Shown here piece by piece: positions 18,656-28,526 of a DNA stretch of 64,000 nt (the first letter of the stretch is position 1; each line of letters starts with the position of its first letter). The DNA lies in NCBI RefSeq assembly GCF_003940805.1, contig NZ_CP034328.1:3472001-3536000 (forward strand), read 5' to 3'. This DNA is from Tabrizicola piscis (lineage in GTDB: Bacteria > Pseudomonadota > Alphaproteobacteria > Rhodobacterales > Rhodobacteraceae). Under the pieces are notes generated by a model. That model was not told the origin of the DNA. It searched no databases and was given only the letters and a program-made list of their open reading frames with translations. Made by a program: the position numbers and the translations under genes.

Positions 18656-19414
18656 ATGTTCGGAATCGAGATCATCGACGCTGCCTTGCTGCCCGCGATG
18701 GCTGTCTCGCTGCTGGCGGGTGTCCTGTCGTTCCTTTCACCTTGCGTTTTGCCGATCGTGCCGCCCTATCTGGCCTATATGGGCGGGATTTCGATGGGTG
18801 AGATGACGGCCGGTGGTCAGGCGCGGCGTCGGGTGATCCTGCCGGCGCTGTTCTTTGTCATGGGGCTTTCGACGATCTTCCTGCTTCTGGGCTTTACCGC
18901 CTCGGCCTTCGGAAGTTTCGTCTTGCAGAACCAACTGCTACTGGCGCGGATTTCCGGGATCATCATCATCATCTTCGGGCTGCATTTTGTGGGTGTCTTC
19001 CGCATCGGCATTCTGGACCGGGAAATGCGGATGGATGCGGGCGACCGGGGTGGGTCGGCGATGGGGGCCTATGTGCTGGGGCTGGCTTTCGCCTTTGGGT
19101 GGACGCCCTGCATCGGCCCGCAGCTGGGCGCGATCCTGAGCCTTGCGGCGCAGGAGGGCAGCACCCAGCGCGGGACGTTGCTGCTGGGCGTCTATGCGCT
19201 GGGGCTTGGCCTGCCGTTCCTGCTGGCTGCGATCTTTGTGGAACGGTCGATGACGCTGATGACTCGGCTGAAGCGGCACATGCGGGTGATCGAAAAGGTG
19301 ATGGGCGCGCTTCTTCTGGTTGTTGGCCTTGCGTTGGTGACCGGGGCGTTTACCGATTTCAGCTATTGGATGCTGGAAACCTACGAGGTGTTGGGGTTGC
19401 CACTGCCGGGCTGA
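18656..19414 (+). CDS. ccdA: Cytochrome c biogenesis / thiol electron transporter CcdA
   Basis: CcdA is a six-helix inner-membrane protein that moves electrons from cytoplasmic thioredoxin to periplasmic thiol proteins needed for cytochrome c maturation. The 252 residues have the DsbD-transmembrane fold with the two redox Cys: Cys30 in LSPCVLPIVPP and Cys152 in WTPCIGP. Hydrophobic segments are evenly spaced throughout. AGGGGG upstream gives an acceptable ribosome site. No other ccm genes are nearby. Confidence 0.93.
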   Translation: MFGIEIIDAALLPAMAVSLLAGVLSFLSPCVLPIVPPYLAYMGGISMGEMTAGGQARRRVILPALFFVMGLSTIFLLLGFTASAFGSFVLQNQLLLARISGIIIIIFGLHFVGVFRIGILDREMRMDAGDRGGSAMGAYVLGLAFAFGWTPCIGPQLGAILSLAAQEGSTQRGTLLLGVYALGLGLPFLLAAIFVERSMTLMTRLKRHMRVIEKVMGALLLVVGLALVTGAFTDFSYWMLETYEVLGLPLPG

Positions 19415-19474
19415 TTGGCCAAAGCCTTTCTTCCGCCACACCAGTCGCTAAGCTGAGGCGGTCAGACTTGCAGG

Positions 19475-20743
19475 ATGCGCGTGGCCAAGACCGACATGAC
19501 CGACACCACGGAAACCGTCCTGGCGGCAAGCGCAGGTCCGGCAGCGGTGTTCCGGCGCAAGGTCCTGTATATCCCGGGATATGACCCCTTTCCCCCCCGC
19601 CGCTACCGCGAGCTTTACCGGAGCGAAGGGGCGTCGCAGGCGGCGATCAGCGGCTATGACCTGACGCTGCGCCCCAATCCCAAGGGCAAGGCTGGCCCTT
19701 ATGGCTGGAGCGTCGTGTCCTTGATGAACCAGCCCACAGAGGCCGAGGTTGAGGTTCTGGTCTGGTCCGATCTGGTGCGGCAGTCGATGACGCAGGGCAT
19801 TGTCGGGACCTATTGGCTTTTGGCCCGGACGGCTTGGCTTTATGGCGCATCTGGCGCGCTTGGGCGGCTGATCCGTCTGCGCAAGGGGCCGATGATTGCG
19901 GCGCTGTATCCGGCGGTTCTGCTGGTGGCGCAGGGGCTGGTGGCGCTTGGCCTTGGGCTGCTGGCGCTGTGGTTGGCGGCGGCGTTGCCCTTGGGGCTGA
20001 AATGGCTTTTGGCCTTCGCCACAGTCTGGGGGGCGCTGCTGGTGTTTCGGCGTCTGGATCGTCGGCTGTTCGTCTACTACCTGATGCATGACTATGCCTA
20101 TACCGCCAGCGAAGGCGGGGCCTATCCGGCTGCGCTTGAGGCGCGTCTGGCCGCGTTTCGGGGCCGTGTCCGGGCCGCGCTGGACAGCGGGGTGGATGAG
20201 GTGCTGGTGGTCGGCCATTCCTCGGGCGTGCATCTGGCCGTCACGGTGCTGGCTGATCTGATCCGCGAGGGGGTGCCGCAGAGTCGCCCGGCGCTGGGGT
20301 TCCTGTCGCTGGGGCAGGTGGTGCCGATGGCATCCTTCCTGCCGGGGGCGGGGCGGTTGCGGGGCGATCTGGCCTATCTTTCCGCGCGGCCGGAACTGAC
20401 CTGGGTCGATGTGACCGCACCTGGCGATGGCTGCAGCTTTGCGCTGTGCGATCCGGTGGCGGTCAGCGGTGTAGCGCCTGAGGGGCAGCTTTGGCCGCTG
20501 GTCATCTCGGCCGCGTTTTCCCAGACGTTGACACCTGAACGCTGGAAGGCGCTGCGCTGGCGGTTCTTCCGGCTGCACTTTCAGTATCTCTGCGCCTTTG
20601 ACAACCTGCCCGGGCGGGAAGCCGATTATGACTATTTCCGCATCACTGCGGGTCCGATGACACTGGCCCGGCGGTTTCGGGGGCGGCAACCGTCAGCCAG
20701 CCGGATCACCGTTGCGGTCAACCCGCATCGGGGCGTGGCATGA
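19475..20743 (+). CDS. Membrane-anchored alpha/beta-hydrolase-like protein, function unknown
   Basis: I do not recognise this 422-residue protein as a named enzyme. It contains RKVLYIPGYDP near the start (a beta-strand plus oxyanion-type turn), two or three hydrophobic helices (about 146-190, e.g. YPAVLLVAQGLVALGLGLLALWLA) and then VLVVGHSSGVHLA, a GxSxG nucleophile elbow with Ser249. VDVTAPGDGCSFALCDP follows, where an acidic residue could sit. This looks like a serine hydrolase interrupted by a membrane hairpin. The stop overlaps the P450 start (ATGA), so the two are co-translated. ATG 19496 is an alternative start. Confidence 0.65.
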   Translation: MRVAKTDMTDTTETVLAASAGPAAVFRRKVLYIPGYDPFPPRRYRELYRSEGASQAAISGYDLTLRPNPKGKAGPYGWSVVSLMNQPTEAEVEVLVWSDLVRQSMTQGIVGTYWLLARTAWLYGASGALGRLIRLRKGPMIAALYPAVLLVAQGLVALGLGLLALWLAAALPLGLKWLLAFATVWGALLVFRRLDRRLFVYYLMHDYAYTASEGGAYPAALEARLAAFRGRVRAALDSGVDEVLVVGHSSGVHLAVTVLADLIREGVPQSRPALGFLSLGQVVPMASFLPGAGRLRGDLAYLSARPELTWVDVTAPGDGCSFALCDPVAVSGVAPEGQLWPLVISAAFSQTLTPERWKALRWRFFRLHFQYLCAFDNLPGREADYDYFRITAGPMTLARRFRGRQPSASRITVAVNPHRGVA

Positions 20744-22074
20744 CCCCGCCCAAGCCCGAGCCCCGGGCAGACCGGGTGTCGTTGCTGGCCTATCTGCGGC
20801 TGTTTCGGCGGGACATCCTGTCGGCGCAGCCGGCGCGGCTTTATCGCGCGTGGATGGCCGAGTTCCGGACGCCGTTCTTTCGCAGCTATCTGTGCAACGA
20901 CCCGGCGCTGGTGCGGCGGGTGCTGGATGAACGGCCTGCCGATTTCCCCAAATCCCGGCGGGTAACCGAGGGGCTTTTGCCGCTGCTTGGCCGGTCGGTC
21001 TTTGTGACCAATGGCGAGGAATGGCTGCATCAGCGGCGGATCATCGACCCGGCCTTTGAGGGCGGGCGGCTGAAAGAGGCGTTTCCGGCAATCTGGGCAG
21101 CGGGTGAGGCGGCCGTGGCGCGGATGGTGCCCGGTGAGGTGGAGGTTGAGCTGGCCGCCAGCCATGCGGCGGCGGATGTGATCTTTCGCACGCTCTTTTC
21201 CCTGCCCATCGAGGATCGGGTGGCGCAGGCGGTGTTTCAGGAATTCCGCGCCTATCAACGGTCAGCTCCGATCCTGAACCTTGCGGCCTTCCTGCCCTTG
21301 CCCGGGTGGATGCCCCGCTTTCACCGCCGGGCGACGCTGCGGTCGGCGCGGGTGATCCGGGGGTTGATCTCCGGCCTGACGGCAGACCGGGCGGCGGCGA
21401 TTGCGGCGGGGCGGGCGCCGATGGATCTGGCGACGAAGATCATGACGACGCCCGACCCGGTGACGGGTGTGCCGTTCGGCACCGAGGAGATGGTCGATCA
21501 GGTGGCGATCTTCTTTCTGGCGGGGCATGAGACCAGTGCCTCGGCGTTAGGTTGGGCGTTATACCTGCTGGCGACGCACCCCGAGGTGCAGGAGCGGGTG
21601 GCGGCGGAGGTGGCGGGCTTGCGGCCAGAGTTCGGGACGATGGGGGGATTGCGCTTTGCCCGGGATGTGTTCCGCGAGGCGCTGCGGCTGTATCCGCCGG
21701 TGCCGATGATGGTGCGGGAAAACCGGAAGGATGAGGAATTTCGCGGACGGCAAGTCAAGCCCGGCGCGCAGGTGGTGATCAGCCCCTGGCATCTGCACCG
21801 GCATGAGCGGATCTGGGATCGACCCGACGAGTTTGACCCCGACCGCTGGGCGGGCGAGGGGCGTGAAGCGGCGCGGGACGGCTATCTGCCGTTTTCCAGC
21901 GGGCCGAGGGTCTGCCCGGGCGCGGGGTTCGCGATGCTGGAGGGCACGCTTTTGCTGGCGCATCTGGTGCGGGCGTTCCGGTTTCAGGCGGTGGCGGGCA
22001 AGGTGCCCGTCCCGGTCGCGCATCTGACGGTGCGCGCACGGGACGGGATCTGGTTGCGCGTCGAACGGCGTTAG
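20740..22074 (+). CDS. Cytochrome P450
   Basis: A 444-residue soluble P450 monooxygenase. The I-helix oxygen-activating motif AGHETS, the K-helix EALRLYPP, the PERF-like region DEFDPDRW and the heme loop [10 protein letters not shown] (proximal thiolate Cys392) are all present. The length and the [17 protein letters not shown] style fit the CYP102/CYP4-like fatty-acid and terpene group more than camphor-type P450s, but the substrate is unknown. It is coupled by a four-base overlap to the preceding membrane hydrolase; no ferredoxin or reductase gene is adjacent. Its stop overlaps the convergent tctA stop by four bases. Confidence 0.93.
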   Translation: MTPPKPEPRADRVSLLAYLRLFRRDILSAQPARLYRAWMAEFRTPFFRSYLCNDPALVRRVLDERPADFPKSRRVTEGLLPLLGRSVFVTNGEEWLHQRRIIDPAFEGGRLKEAFPAIWAAGEAAVARMVPGEVEVELAASHAAADVIFRTLFSLPIEDRVAQAVFQEFRAYQRSAPILNLAAFLPLPGWMPRFHRRATLRSARVIRGLISGLTADRAAAIAAGRAPMDLATKIMTTPDPVTGVPFGTEEMVDQVAIFFLAGHETSASALGWALYLLATHPEVQERVAAEVAGLRPEFGTMGGLRFARDVFREALRLYPPVPMMVRENRKDEEFRGRQVKPGAQVVISPWHLHRHERIWDRPDEFDPDRWAGEGREAARDGYLPFSSGPRVCPGAGFAMLEGTLLLAHLVRAFRFQAVAGKVPVPVAHLTVRARDGIWLRVERR

Positions 22075-23588
22075 TCGCTGTCGCCGGCGATCTGGGCCAG
22101 CACTTGCCCTTTGCCGCGCAGGCGCAGGATCATTGGCACGATCAGCGCGAGGGCAGCGATGGCCAGAAGGGTCGCCGCGAGCGGGGTGGAGACGAGCGTG
22201 GTCCAATCGCCCTGCGCGATGGCAAGCGCGCGGCGGAGTTGCTGTTCGGCCATGGGGCCAAGGATCAGGCCCACGACAACCGGCGCGATGGGATAGCCGA
22301 ACAGGCGCAGGCCATAGCCGAGGAAGCCGAAGAGCAGCAGCATGGAAAGCTCCACCGGCGAGGGGTTGACGCCGATGGTGCCAAGCGTGGCGAAGAGGAG
22401 GATCCCGGCATAGAGCCAAGGGCGCGGGATGCGCAGCAGCATCACCCAGAAGCGGATCAGCGGCAGGTTCAGGACCAGCAGCATCACGTTGGCGATCAGA
22501 AGGCTGGCGATCAGGCCCCAGACCAGCTGCGGGGCGGTGGCGAACAGAAGCGGGCCCGGTTGCAGGCCGAATTGCTGGAAGCCTGCCAGCATGATCGCGG
22601 CGGTGGCGGTCGTCGGCAGGCCGAGTGTCAGGAGGGGCACCAGCGTGCCTGCGGCGGCGGCGTTGTTCGCGGCCTCGGGTCCCGCGACGCCTTCGATGGC
22701 GCCGTGGCCGAACTCCTCGGGGTGTTTCGACATGCGCTTTTCGGTGCCGTAGGACAGGAAGCTGGCGATGTCGGCCCCGCCTGCGGGCATGGCCCCGATG
22801 GGAAAGCCGATGGCCGACCCGCGCAGCCATGCGGGCCATGACCGTTTCCAGTCAGCAGCGGTCATGCGGACCGAGCCCTTGATCGCCTCGACCTTGTCAT
22901 TCAGGCCATGGGTCTGGGCGGCGACAAACAGGCATTCCCCCAGCGCGAACATGGCGACGGCGAGGGTGGTCACCTCGATCCCATCCAGAAGTTGCGGCAC
23001 GCCAAAGGACATGCGGGCCTGGCCTGTAAGACTGTCGATGCCGATGGTGGCAAGGCCAAGGCCGATGAATAGCGACGTAAGGCCCTTGAGCGTGGATTCG
23101 CCAAAGGCGGCAGCAACGGTCACGAAGGCCAGCATCATCAAGGCGAAGTATTCGCGCGGGCCGAAGACCAGCGCCAGTTTGACGATGTGGGGGGCAAGGA
23201 AGGCGAGCGCCAACGTGGCCAGAAGGCCCGCGACGAAGGACCCGATGGCGGCCGTGGCAAGCGCCGGGCCGCCGCGCCCGGCCTTGGCCATGCGGTTGCC
23301 TTCCAGCGCGGTGACGATGGACGCGCTTTCCCCGGGGGTGTTCAGAAGGATCGACGTGGTCGAGCCGCCATACATCCCGCCGTAATAAATGCCCGCGAAC
23401 ATGATGAGCGACCCTGCCGGGTCCAGCCCATAGGTGACGGGCAAGAGCAGCGCCACGGTCAGGGCGGGGCCGATGCCGGGCAACACGCCGACAGCGGTGC
23501 CAAGGGTCACGCCGATCAGGGCGTACAGCAGGATCATCGGCTCCATCGCCGTGCCAAGGCCTTGGAGAAGGAAGTCGAAGGTGCTCAT
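22071..23588 (-). CDS. tctA: Tripartite tricarboxylate transporter large permease TctA
   Basis: This is the large membrane subunit of a TTT family transporter, which imports carboxylates using a periplasmic binding protein and an ion gradient. The 505 residues are hydrophobic throughout (about 11-12 helices). They carry TctA hallmarks [18 protein letters not shown] near 24, [20 protein letters not shown] near 68 and [20 protein letters not shown] near 264. It is the last gene of tctC-tctB-tctA, five bases after tctB. Confidence 0.96.
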   Translation of the reverse strand: MSTFDFLLQGLGTAMEPMILLYALIGVTLGTAVGVLPGIGPALTVALLLPVTYGLDPAGSLIMFAGIYYGGMYGGSTTSILLNTPGESASIVTALEGNRMAKAGRGGPALATAAIGSFVAGLLATLALAFLAPHIVKLALVFGPREYFALMMLAFVTVAAAFGESTLKGLTSLFIGLGLATIGIDSLTGQARMSFGVPQLLDGIEVTTLAVAMFALGECLFVAAQTHGLNDKVEAIKGSVRMTAADWKRSWPAWLRGSAIGFPIGAMPAGGADIASFLSYGTEKRMSKHPEEFGHGAIEGVAGPEAANNAAAAGTLVPLLTLGLPTTATAAIMLAGFQQFGLQPGPLLFATAPQLVWGLIASLLIANVMLLVLNLPLIRFWVMLLRIPRPWLYAGILLFATLGTIGVNPSPVELSMLLLFGFLGYGLRLFGYPIAPVVVGLILGPMAEQQLRRALAIAQGDWTTLVSTPLAATLLAIAALALIVPMILRLRGKGQVLAQIAGDSD

Positions 23589-23592
23589 CGGG

Positions 23593-24081
23593 TCAGCCCC
23601 CGTAGATCAGGGTTTCAAGCGGGCCGCCGGGCAGGTTCAACTGCAGGATGCCATCGAAAACGCCGTAGATGCCAAAGGCGAAGGCCACGCCCACGGGCAA
23701 GGTCAGCAAGAGGTTGCGCTTGCCAAAGGCGGCGGCGGTTGCAGCGAAAAGGATGCCCGTGGCCAGCGAAAAGCCGACGACATTCAGCAGGGCGATCTGC
23801 AGGACAAGCCCGCCACCGATCAGCAGAAGTGGCACCGGGTTCTGGCGCGGCACCTCGGCCAGCCGGCCCCGGAAGGCCCCGACGCCAGTGGCCGCAGAAA
23901 GGGCAAGGAGGGCCCAGCCCACGATCTTTGGCATGGCGGCCGGGCCGATGCCCGCATATCCGCCCTTGTCGGGGATCGTGCTGGCATCCCAGAGAAGGAC
24001 CGCGCCGAACGCGGCCAGAAGGGCTGCGATGAAGAACGCAGCCCCATCGGGGCTGCGTCCGGTTCCGGGTTGACCGGTCAT
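23593..24081 (-). CDS. tctB: Tripartite tricarboxylate transporter small permease TctB
   Basis: TctB is the small four-helix subunit that assembles with TctA. The 162 residues have hydrophobic segments near 14-30, 45-62, 83-100 and 107-140 ([25 protein letters not shown]), as in the family. Sequence identity within TctB is always low, so its place between tctC and tctA is the main support. It starts within the tctC stop (ATGA overlap). Confidence 0.92.
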   Translation of the reverse strand: MTGQPGTGRSPDGAAFFIAALLAAFGAVLLWDASTIPDKGGYAGIGPAAMPKIVGWALLALSAATGVGAFRGRLAEVPRQNPVPLLLIGGGLVLQIALLNVVGFSLATGILFAATAAAFGKRNLLLTLPVGVAFAFGIYGVFDGILQLNLPGGPLETLIYGG

Positions 24082-25034
24082 TGCACCAGACCGATGTCCT
24101 TGAGGATGGTGGTCGTGGCTTCGATTTCCTTGGCAAGCTGTGCCTCGAACTCGGGGCCGGCAAGGTAGGTGTCGGCCCAGTTCTTCGCCTCAAGCTGTGC
24201 CTTCCAGCCCGCCGATTTCGCCAGAGTGTCGATGTCAGCGAGGACGGCAGCCTTCTGTTCGTCCGACAGGCCCGGTGCGGCGGCGATCATGCGCCAGTTC
24301 TGCACGTTCACGTCATAGCCCGATTCCATCAGCGTCGGCGCATCGGTGCCGGGCCAGCGGGTATCGGTCGACACGGCGAGGATGCGCATGGTGCCTGCCT
24401 CGACCTGCGGGAGGAATTCGCCCACGCCGGAAATGCCCGCGGTGACCTGATTGCCAAGGATCGCGGCAAGCGCTTCGCCACCGCCCGAGAAGGCGACGTA
24501 GTTGATCTTGGTCGGGTCGATCCCGGCGGCCTTGGCCAGAAGGCCCACGGTGATGTGGTCAACCCCACCGGCCGAGCCGCCAGCCCAGGACACGGCACCC
24601 GGATCGGCCTTCATCATCTCGACCAGATCCTGAATGGTCTGGAGTTCGGAGCCCGCGGGGACGGCGATGGCAACGGCTTCGCCGGTCAGGCGGGCAATCG
24701 GGGTGACATCGGCCAGCGACACGGGCGAGGCGTTGGTCAGGATCGCGCCGACCATGACGTAGCCGCCGACGATCAGCTGCGACGGGTCGCCTGCGGCCGA
24801 GGACGCGAATTGCGCCAGACCCACGGTGCCGCCCGCGCCCGGGACGTTCTGGACCTGGACGTTGCCCGAGATGCCTTCGGCGACCAGGACTTCCTGGATC
24901 GTCCGCGCGGTCGAATCCCAGCCGCCGCCGGGGGCAGCGGGGGCCATGATGATGTAATCTTCGGCAAAGGCGCCAGTGGCCGATACGGTGGCGGCGGCAA
25001 CGGCAAATACCGCTCCGAGAAGGGCGTGTTTCAT
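24078..25034 (-). CDS. tctC: Tripartite tricarboxylate transporter binding protein TctC
   Basis: This is the periplasmic BugD/TctC-type receptor. A Sec signal peptide ([24 protein letters not shown]) precedes the mature [19 protein letters not shown], the classic carboxylate-binding opening of the family. The 318-residue length is normal. The ATG at 25034 is chosen because GGAGGAG lies a few bases upstream; a longer frame exists. It heads the tctCBA operon, and the two-component genes and an extra binding protein nearby suggest a substrate-induced locus. The cargo is probably a di- or tricarboxylate. Confidence 0.95.
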   Translation of the reverse strand: MKHALLGAVFAVAAATVSATGAFAEDYIIMAPAAPGGGWDSTARTIQEVLVAEGISGNVQVQNVPGAGGTVGLAQFASSAAGDPSQLIVGGYVMVGAILTNASPVSLADVTPIARLTGEAVAIAVPAGSELQTIQDLVEMMKADPGAVSWAGGSAGGVDHITVGLLAKAAGIDPTKINYVAFSGGGEALAAILGNQVTAGISGVGEFLPQVEAGTMRILAVSTDTRWPGTDAPTLMESGYDVNVQNWRMIAAAPGLSDEQKAAVLADIDTLAKSAGWKAQLEAKNWADTYLAGPEFEAQLAKEIEATTTILKDIGLVQ

Positions 25035-25162
25035 TGTGGTCTCCTCCCATGGCACGCAGATGTGCCGATCTTTTGCGGGCGACGCCTCCTCGCGCCGGTC
25101 CCATTGTTGGATTGCATCACAGAAACCTGTCAGGAAGCTGACAAGGATGCAACAGATGTGGA

Positions 25163-26230
25163 CTAGGGTGCCGCGCCGCTGGCCAATGCCGCTTCCCAGC
25201 GGGCGATCAGCTTGGCGCGCTTGGACTGGTCAAGATAGGCCAGCAGGCCGGGGCTGACCGGCACCGGGCGCAGCTGGTCGCCCAAGGCTGCCTCCATCGC
25301 GCGGGCGGTGTTCTGGCCCGACACCTCCAGCGACACGGCGGCAAGGCGCAGGCGGTCGGCCATGATGGTCTGGCCTTCGCGCCCCATGAGAAAGGCAAGG
25401 AACGTGCTGCCAAGGTCGGGCCGCGCGGCGGCGCGGGGCACAAGGCCCACACGGCTGACGACCACGGTGAAATCCTTGAGGAGAAGGACGCCAAGGTCAG
25501 GCTCGGTCCGCGCGCGGGCGTCGGCGTAGGAGCCAAGGATGTTGTAGCCAAGCGCCAGCCGCCCATCGGCCACGCGGTCGATGATGGCCTGACTGGTGGG
25601 AAAGGTCTGCAGGCCGGCCCGGCCCATGGCGGCGACAAGCGACCAGATGTCGGCGAAATGTTCGGCATCGCGGGCGAGGTAGAGGTAACCCACGGCCGAG
25701 CGGGCCACGTCATAGGTGCCGATGCGGCCCTGGGCTGCGGGTGTCTGGGCCCAGGCGATCATCTCGAGCCGCGACTGGGGCGGGCCGTCGGGGAAGGACG
25801 GCTTGTGCCAGACCAGAACCCCGGGTTCATAGGTCAGGGCAAAGGCCATGTCGCGCCAGTTGGCCCAATCGGGCCAGGCGGCGGCCTGTGGCACGGTGAC
25901 GGGCTGGGCATAGCCGTCATTGGCGAGTTTCACCTGCAGGTCCATGCCCGAGGAAAAGGCGAAATCGGCGGTTGGGCCGCCGCTATCGGTTTCACTGATG
26001 ATGCGGGCGGCGATTTCGGCGGCCAGAAGGTCTTCGTAGACCACAGTAACGCCGGGATGCGCGACCTGGAACGCGGTGATGAGGGGGGCGGCAAGCGGCT
26101 GGTCAAGGGTGGAGTAGATGCTGAGGCTGGCCGTCTCGCCCCCGGGCGCGGGAAAGCGCGCCACCTCGGCCTTGGCGGGGGCGAAGGCGGGGTTGGCAAG
26201 CGTGAGCATCAGGAAAAGGGCGCGCCACAT
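25163..26230 (-). CDS. Periplasmic binding protein of the tct two-component locus
   Basis: A 355-residue binding protein of the ABC iron/thiamine type (AfuA-like): a signal peptide (MWRALFLMLTLANPAFAPAKA), then LSIYSTLDQPLAAPLITAFQ, the usual opening of that class, and YEPGVLVWHKP near 140. No ABC permease or ATPase gene is near. It sits between tctC and the divergent tctD-tctE and may present ligand to the sensor kinase TctE rather than to a transporter; that is inference from position. ATG 26230 is chosen because it begins the signal peptide. Confidence 0.8.
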   Translation of the reverse strand: MWRALFLMLTLANPAFAPAKAEVARFPAPGGETASLSIYSTLDQPLAAPLITAFQVAHPGVTVVYEDLLAAEIAARIISETDSGGPTADFAFSSGMDLQVKLANDGYAQPVTVPQAAAWPDWANWRDMAFALTYEPGVLVWHKPSFPDGPPQSRLEMIAWAQTPAAQGRIGTYDVARSAVGYLYLARDAEHFADIWSLVAAMGRAGLQTFPTSQAIIDRVADGRLALGYNILGSYADARARTEPDLGVLLLKDFTVVVSRVGLVPRAAARPDLGSTFLAFLMGREGQTIMADRLRLAAVSLEVSGQNTARAMEAALGDQLRPVPVSPGLLAYLDQSKRAKLIARWEAALASGAAP

Positions 26231-26294
26231 CGGGATAGCCTGCCCCAACTGGGCTTGCCCCTCAAGCGTTCGCACCGCGCAGTCGGTGGTGGCG

Positions 26295-26362
26295 CCGGAA
26301 TTTTCCAAAATTCCGGTGCGGAGCCTTTGAAGGCTCCGGTCCGATTTCTTTGAAGAAATCGG
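26295..26362. repeat. Three-palindrome intergenic element (copy A)
   Basis: Three back-to-back palindromes lie between divergent genes: 26295-26316 (CCGGAATTTT, CC, mirror), 26319-26338 (CGGAGCCTT, TG, mirror) and 26341-26362 (CCGATTTCTT, TG, mirror). Arms are perfect and loops are two bases. The same three-part layout recurs at 31811-31877, with paired base changes in the first palindrome. Because this copy lies upstream of two genes, it cannot be a simple 3' terminator. Confidence 0.8.
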
Positions 26363-26430
26363 TGGTAGGCGGTCCGCCTTGGCGCTTTCCCGGGCCGGGT
26401 GGCTGCTTTAGGCTGGCGAAAGGGGGCCAC

Positions 26431-27108
26431 ATGCGTCTGCTGCTTGTCGAGGATGATCTGCCGCTGGCCGAGGCGCTGACCACGCTTCTGGCGGGGTCGG
26501 GGCATGCGGTGGACTGTGTCAACGACGGGCTGGCCGCCGAGGCGCTGCTGATTGCCGAACAGTTCGAGCTGGTGATCCTTGATCTGAACCTGCCGGGGCT
26601 GGACGGGTTAAGCCTCTTGCGCCGCATCCGCGCGCGCACCCCGTCGCCCGCCGTGATGATCCTGACGGCACGGGGATCGGCGGAAGAGCGGGTGCGGGGG
26701 CTGGACCTTGGGGCCGACGACTACATGTCGAAACCCTTCGATGTGCGCGAGTTCGAGGCGCGGGTGCGGTCGCTGCTCCGGCGGCAGGCGGGGTTGCGGT
26801 CTTCGGTCGTGCGGCTGGGCGGGCTGACGCTGGACCTAACGACGCGGCAGTTCCGGGCTGAGGAGGTTGATCTGGACCTGCCACCCCGGGAGCGTGCGCT
26901 GCTGGAGCTGTTCTTCCTGCGGGCGGGCAAGGTTGTCACCAAAGAGGCCATCGTGCAGTCGCTGACGTCGCTTGACGATCTGTTGTCGGACAATGCGATT
27001 GAACAATACGTCTCGCGGCTGCGGCGGCGGATCGCGCCCTATGACCTGAGTTTGCGGACAGCGCGGGGGCTGGGATATCTGCTGGAAAAGCCGGTGGAGC
27101 CGGGATGA
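26431..27108 (+). CDS. tctD: OmpR-family response regulator TctD
   Basis: The 225-residue regulator has a receiver domain (acidic pocket VEDD at 6-9, phosphoacceptor Asp51 in ILDLNLPGLDG, Lys in YMSKPFD) and a winged-helix domain (LPPRERALLELFFLRAGKVVTKEAI, then NAIEQYVSRLRRRI). It matches TctD/QseB-type regulators. It overlaps tctE by four bases and is divergent from the binding-protein gene, so it probably controls the tct locus. Confidence 0.9.
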   Translation: MRLLLVEDDLPLAEALTTLLAGSGHAVDCVNDGLAAEALLIAEQFELVILDLNLPGLDGLSLLRRIRARTPSPAVMILTARGSAEERVRGLDLGADDYMSKPFDVREFEARVRSLLRRQAGLRSSVVRLGGLTLDLTTRQFRAEEVDLDLPPRERALLELFFLRAGKVVTKEAIVQSLTSLDDLLSDNAIEQYVSRLRRRIAPYDLSLRTARGLGYLLEKPVEPG

Positions 27109-28493
27109 GCGGTTATTCCCTGCGGCGCAGGCTACTGCTGGGTTTGACGCTGGCGGCGGCGCTGATCGGTGTGGTGGCACTGGCCGACACCTGGCGCGAG
27201 GCGGTGCGGACATCGCAAGGCCTGTCGGACCGCGTGCTGGAGGGGTCTGCGCTGGCCATTGCCGAGCGGGTGACGGTGGACGAAGGCGGCGGGCTTGAGG
27301 CCGACATTCCCTTTGCCGCGCTGGAAATGCTGGCCTCGGCGGCGGAAGATCAGGTGTTCTACCGGGTGGATGCCCCGGCCGGGCAGTTCCTGACGGGGTA
27401 TGAGGCGCTGGCGGTGCTGGATCCCGGCGAAGCGGGCATCGCCTTTGCCGACGGGTTGTTCGGGGAAGTGCCGATCCGCAGCGCCACGCTGGAGCGCGAG
27501 ATTTCGACCGGGGCGACGTCGCTGGCCTTCACGGTGACGGTGGCGGAATCGACGCTGGCCCGCAGTGCGCTGGCGCGGCAGATCCTGATCCGGTCGGCGC
27601 TGCGGATTCTGGTGTTGATCGGCTGCATCATGGGAATCGTCTGGGCGGCAGTGACGCTGGCCTTTCGCCCGCTGGACCGGCTTGGCGCGGCGATTGCTGA
27701 ACGCACGCCCGATGACCTGCGCCCGTTGCAGGCCCGGGTGCCGCTTGAGGCGGCCCCCTTGGCCGGGGCGATCAACAGCTTCATGGCGCGGCTGGAAGGC
27801 GCGGTGGCGGCGCTGCGGCATTTTACCGGGAACGCCAGCCACCAGTTGCGCACGCCGCTGGCGACGCTGCGCACGCAGCTGGCACTGGCCCGCCGCGCCG
27901 AGGGGCGGGATCAGGCGGCCGCGGCACTAGACAAGGCCGACGCGGCGCTGGTGCGGGCAGAAAGGGTGCTGGCGCAGTTGCTGGCGCTGGCGCGGGTGGA
28001 CGCGGCGGCCACGGGGCTTTCGCTGGTGCCGGTCGATCTGGCCGCCCTTGCGCGCGACCTGACGGGTGAGGCTCTGCCACAGGCGGCAGATGCGGGGATT
28101 GACCTTGGCTATGACGGTGCCAGCCATGCCTGGGCGCTGGCCGAGCCGGTCCTGACGGCAGAACTGTTGCGCAACCTTCTGGACAATGCGCTGCGCTATG
28201 CCGGGCGGGGCGCGGTCGTGACAGTGCGGGTCCGCGACGATGTCAGTGCCGTGCAGCTGGAGGTCGAGGATGATGGCCCCGGTCTTGCGGCCGAGAGGCT
28301 GGCCGCTGTCCAGTCGGAAGGTCAGCCGTTGCGCATGGCTGCGGCACCCGCGCCTTTGGGGGGGTCAGGGCTGGGGCTGGCGATCGTGGCCGAGATTGCG
28401 GAACTGTTCGGGGCCAGTTGCGCCTTTGACCAGGGCGCGGGTGGGCGCGGGCTGAAGGTCAGCTGTGTTTTTCAGCGGCGGGAGCCAAGGTAG
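27105..28493 (+). CDS. tctE: Sensor histidine kinase TctE
   Basis: This is the sensor partner of TctD. The 462 residues show a helix near 11-27, a periplasmic domain of about 140 residues, a second helix (IRSALRILVLIGCIMGIVWAAV), HAMP, the phosphoacceptor His246 in GNASHQLRTPLATL, and ATPase motifs (NLLDNALRYA, VEDDGPGL, GGSGLGLAIV). The N-terminal sensor looks like the TctE/QseC group. It starts within the tctD stop codon. Confidence 0.92.
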   Translation: MSGYSLRRRLLLGLTLAAALIGVVALADTWREAVRTSQGLSDRVLEGSALAIAERVTVDEGGGLEADIPFAALEMLASAAEDQVFYRVDAPAGQFLTGYEALAVLDPGEAGIAFADGLFGEVPIRSATLEREISTGATSLAFTVTVAESTLARSALARQILIRSALRILVLIGCIMGIVWAAVTLAFRPLDRLGAAIAERTPDDLRPLQARVPLEAAPLAGAINSFMARLEGAVAALRHFTGNASHQLRTPLATLRTQLALARRAEGRDQAAAALDKADAALVRAERVLAQLLALARVDAAATGLSLVPVDLAALARDLTGEALPQAADAGIDLGYDGASHAWALAEPVLTAELLRNLLDNALRYAGRGAVVTVRVRDDVSAVQLEVEDDGPGLAAERLAAVQSEGQPLRMAAAPAPLGGSGLGLAIVAEIAELFGASCAFDQGAGGRGLKVSCVFQRREPR

Positions 28494-28526
28494 GGCGGTA
28501 CCAAGGCCTTGCCTGGCTGGCCGGGA

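Noticed and set aside
26281..26372. Palindrome array as intrinsic terminator
   Set aside because: It lies between two divergent gene starts, so no transcript of known genes would end there.
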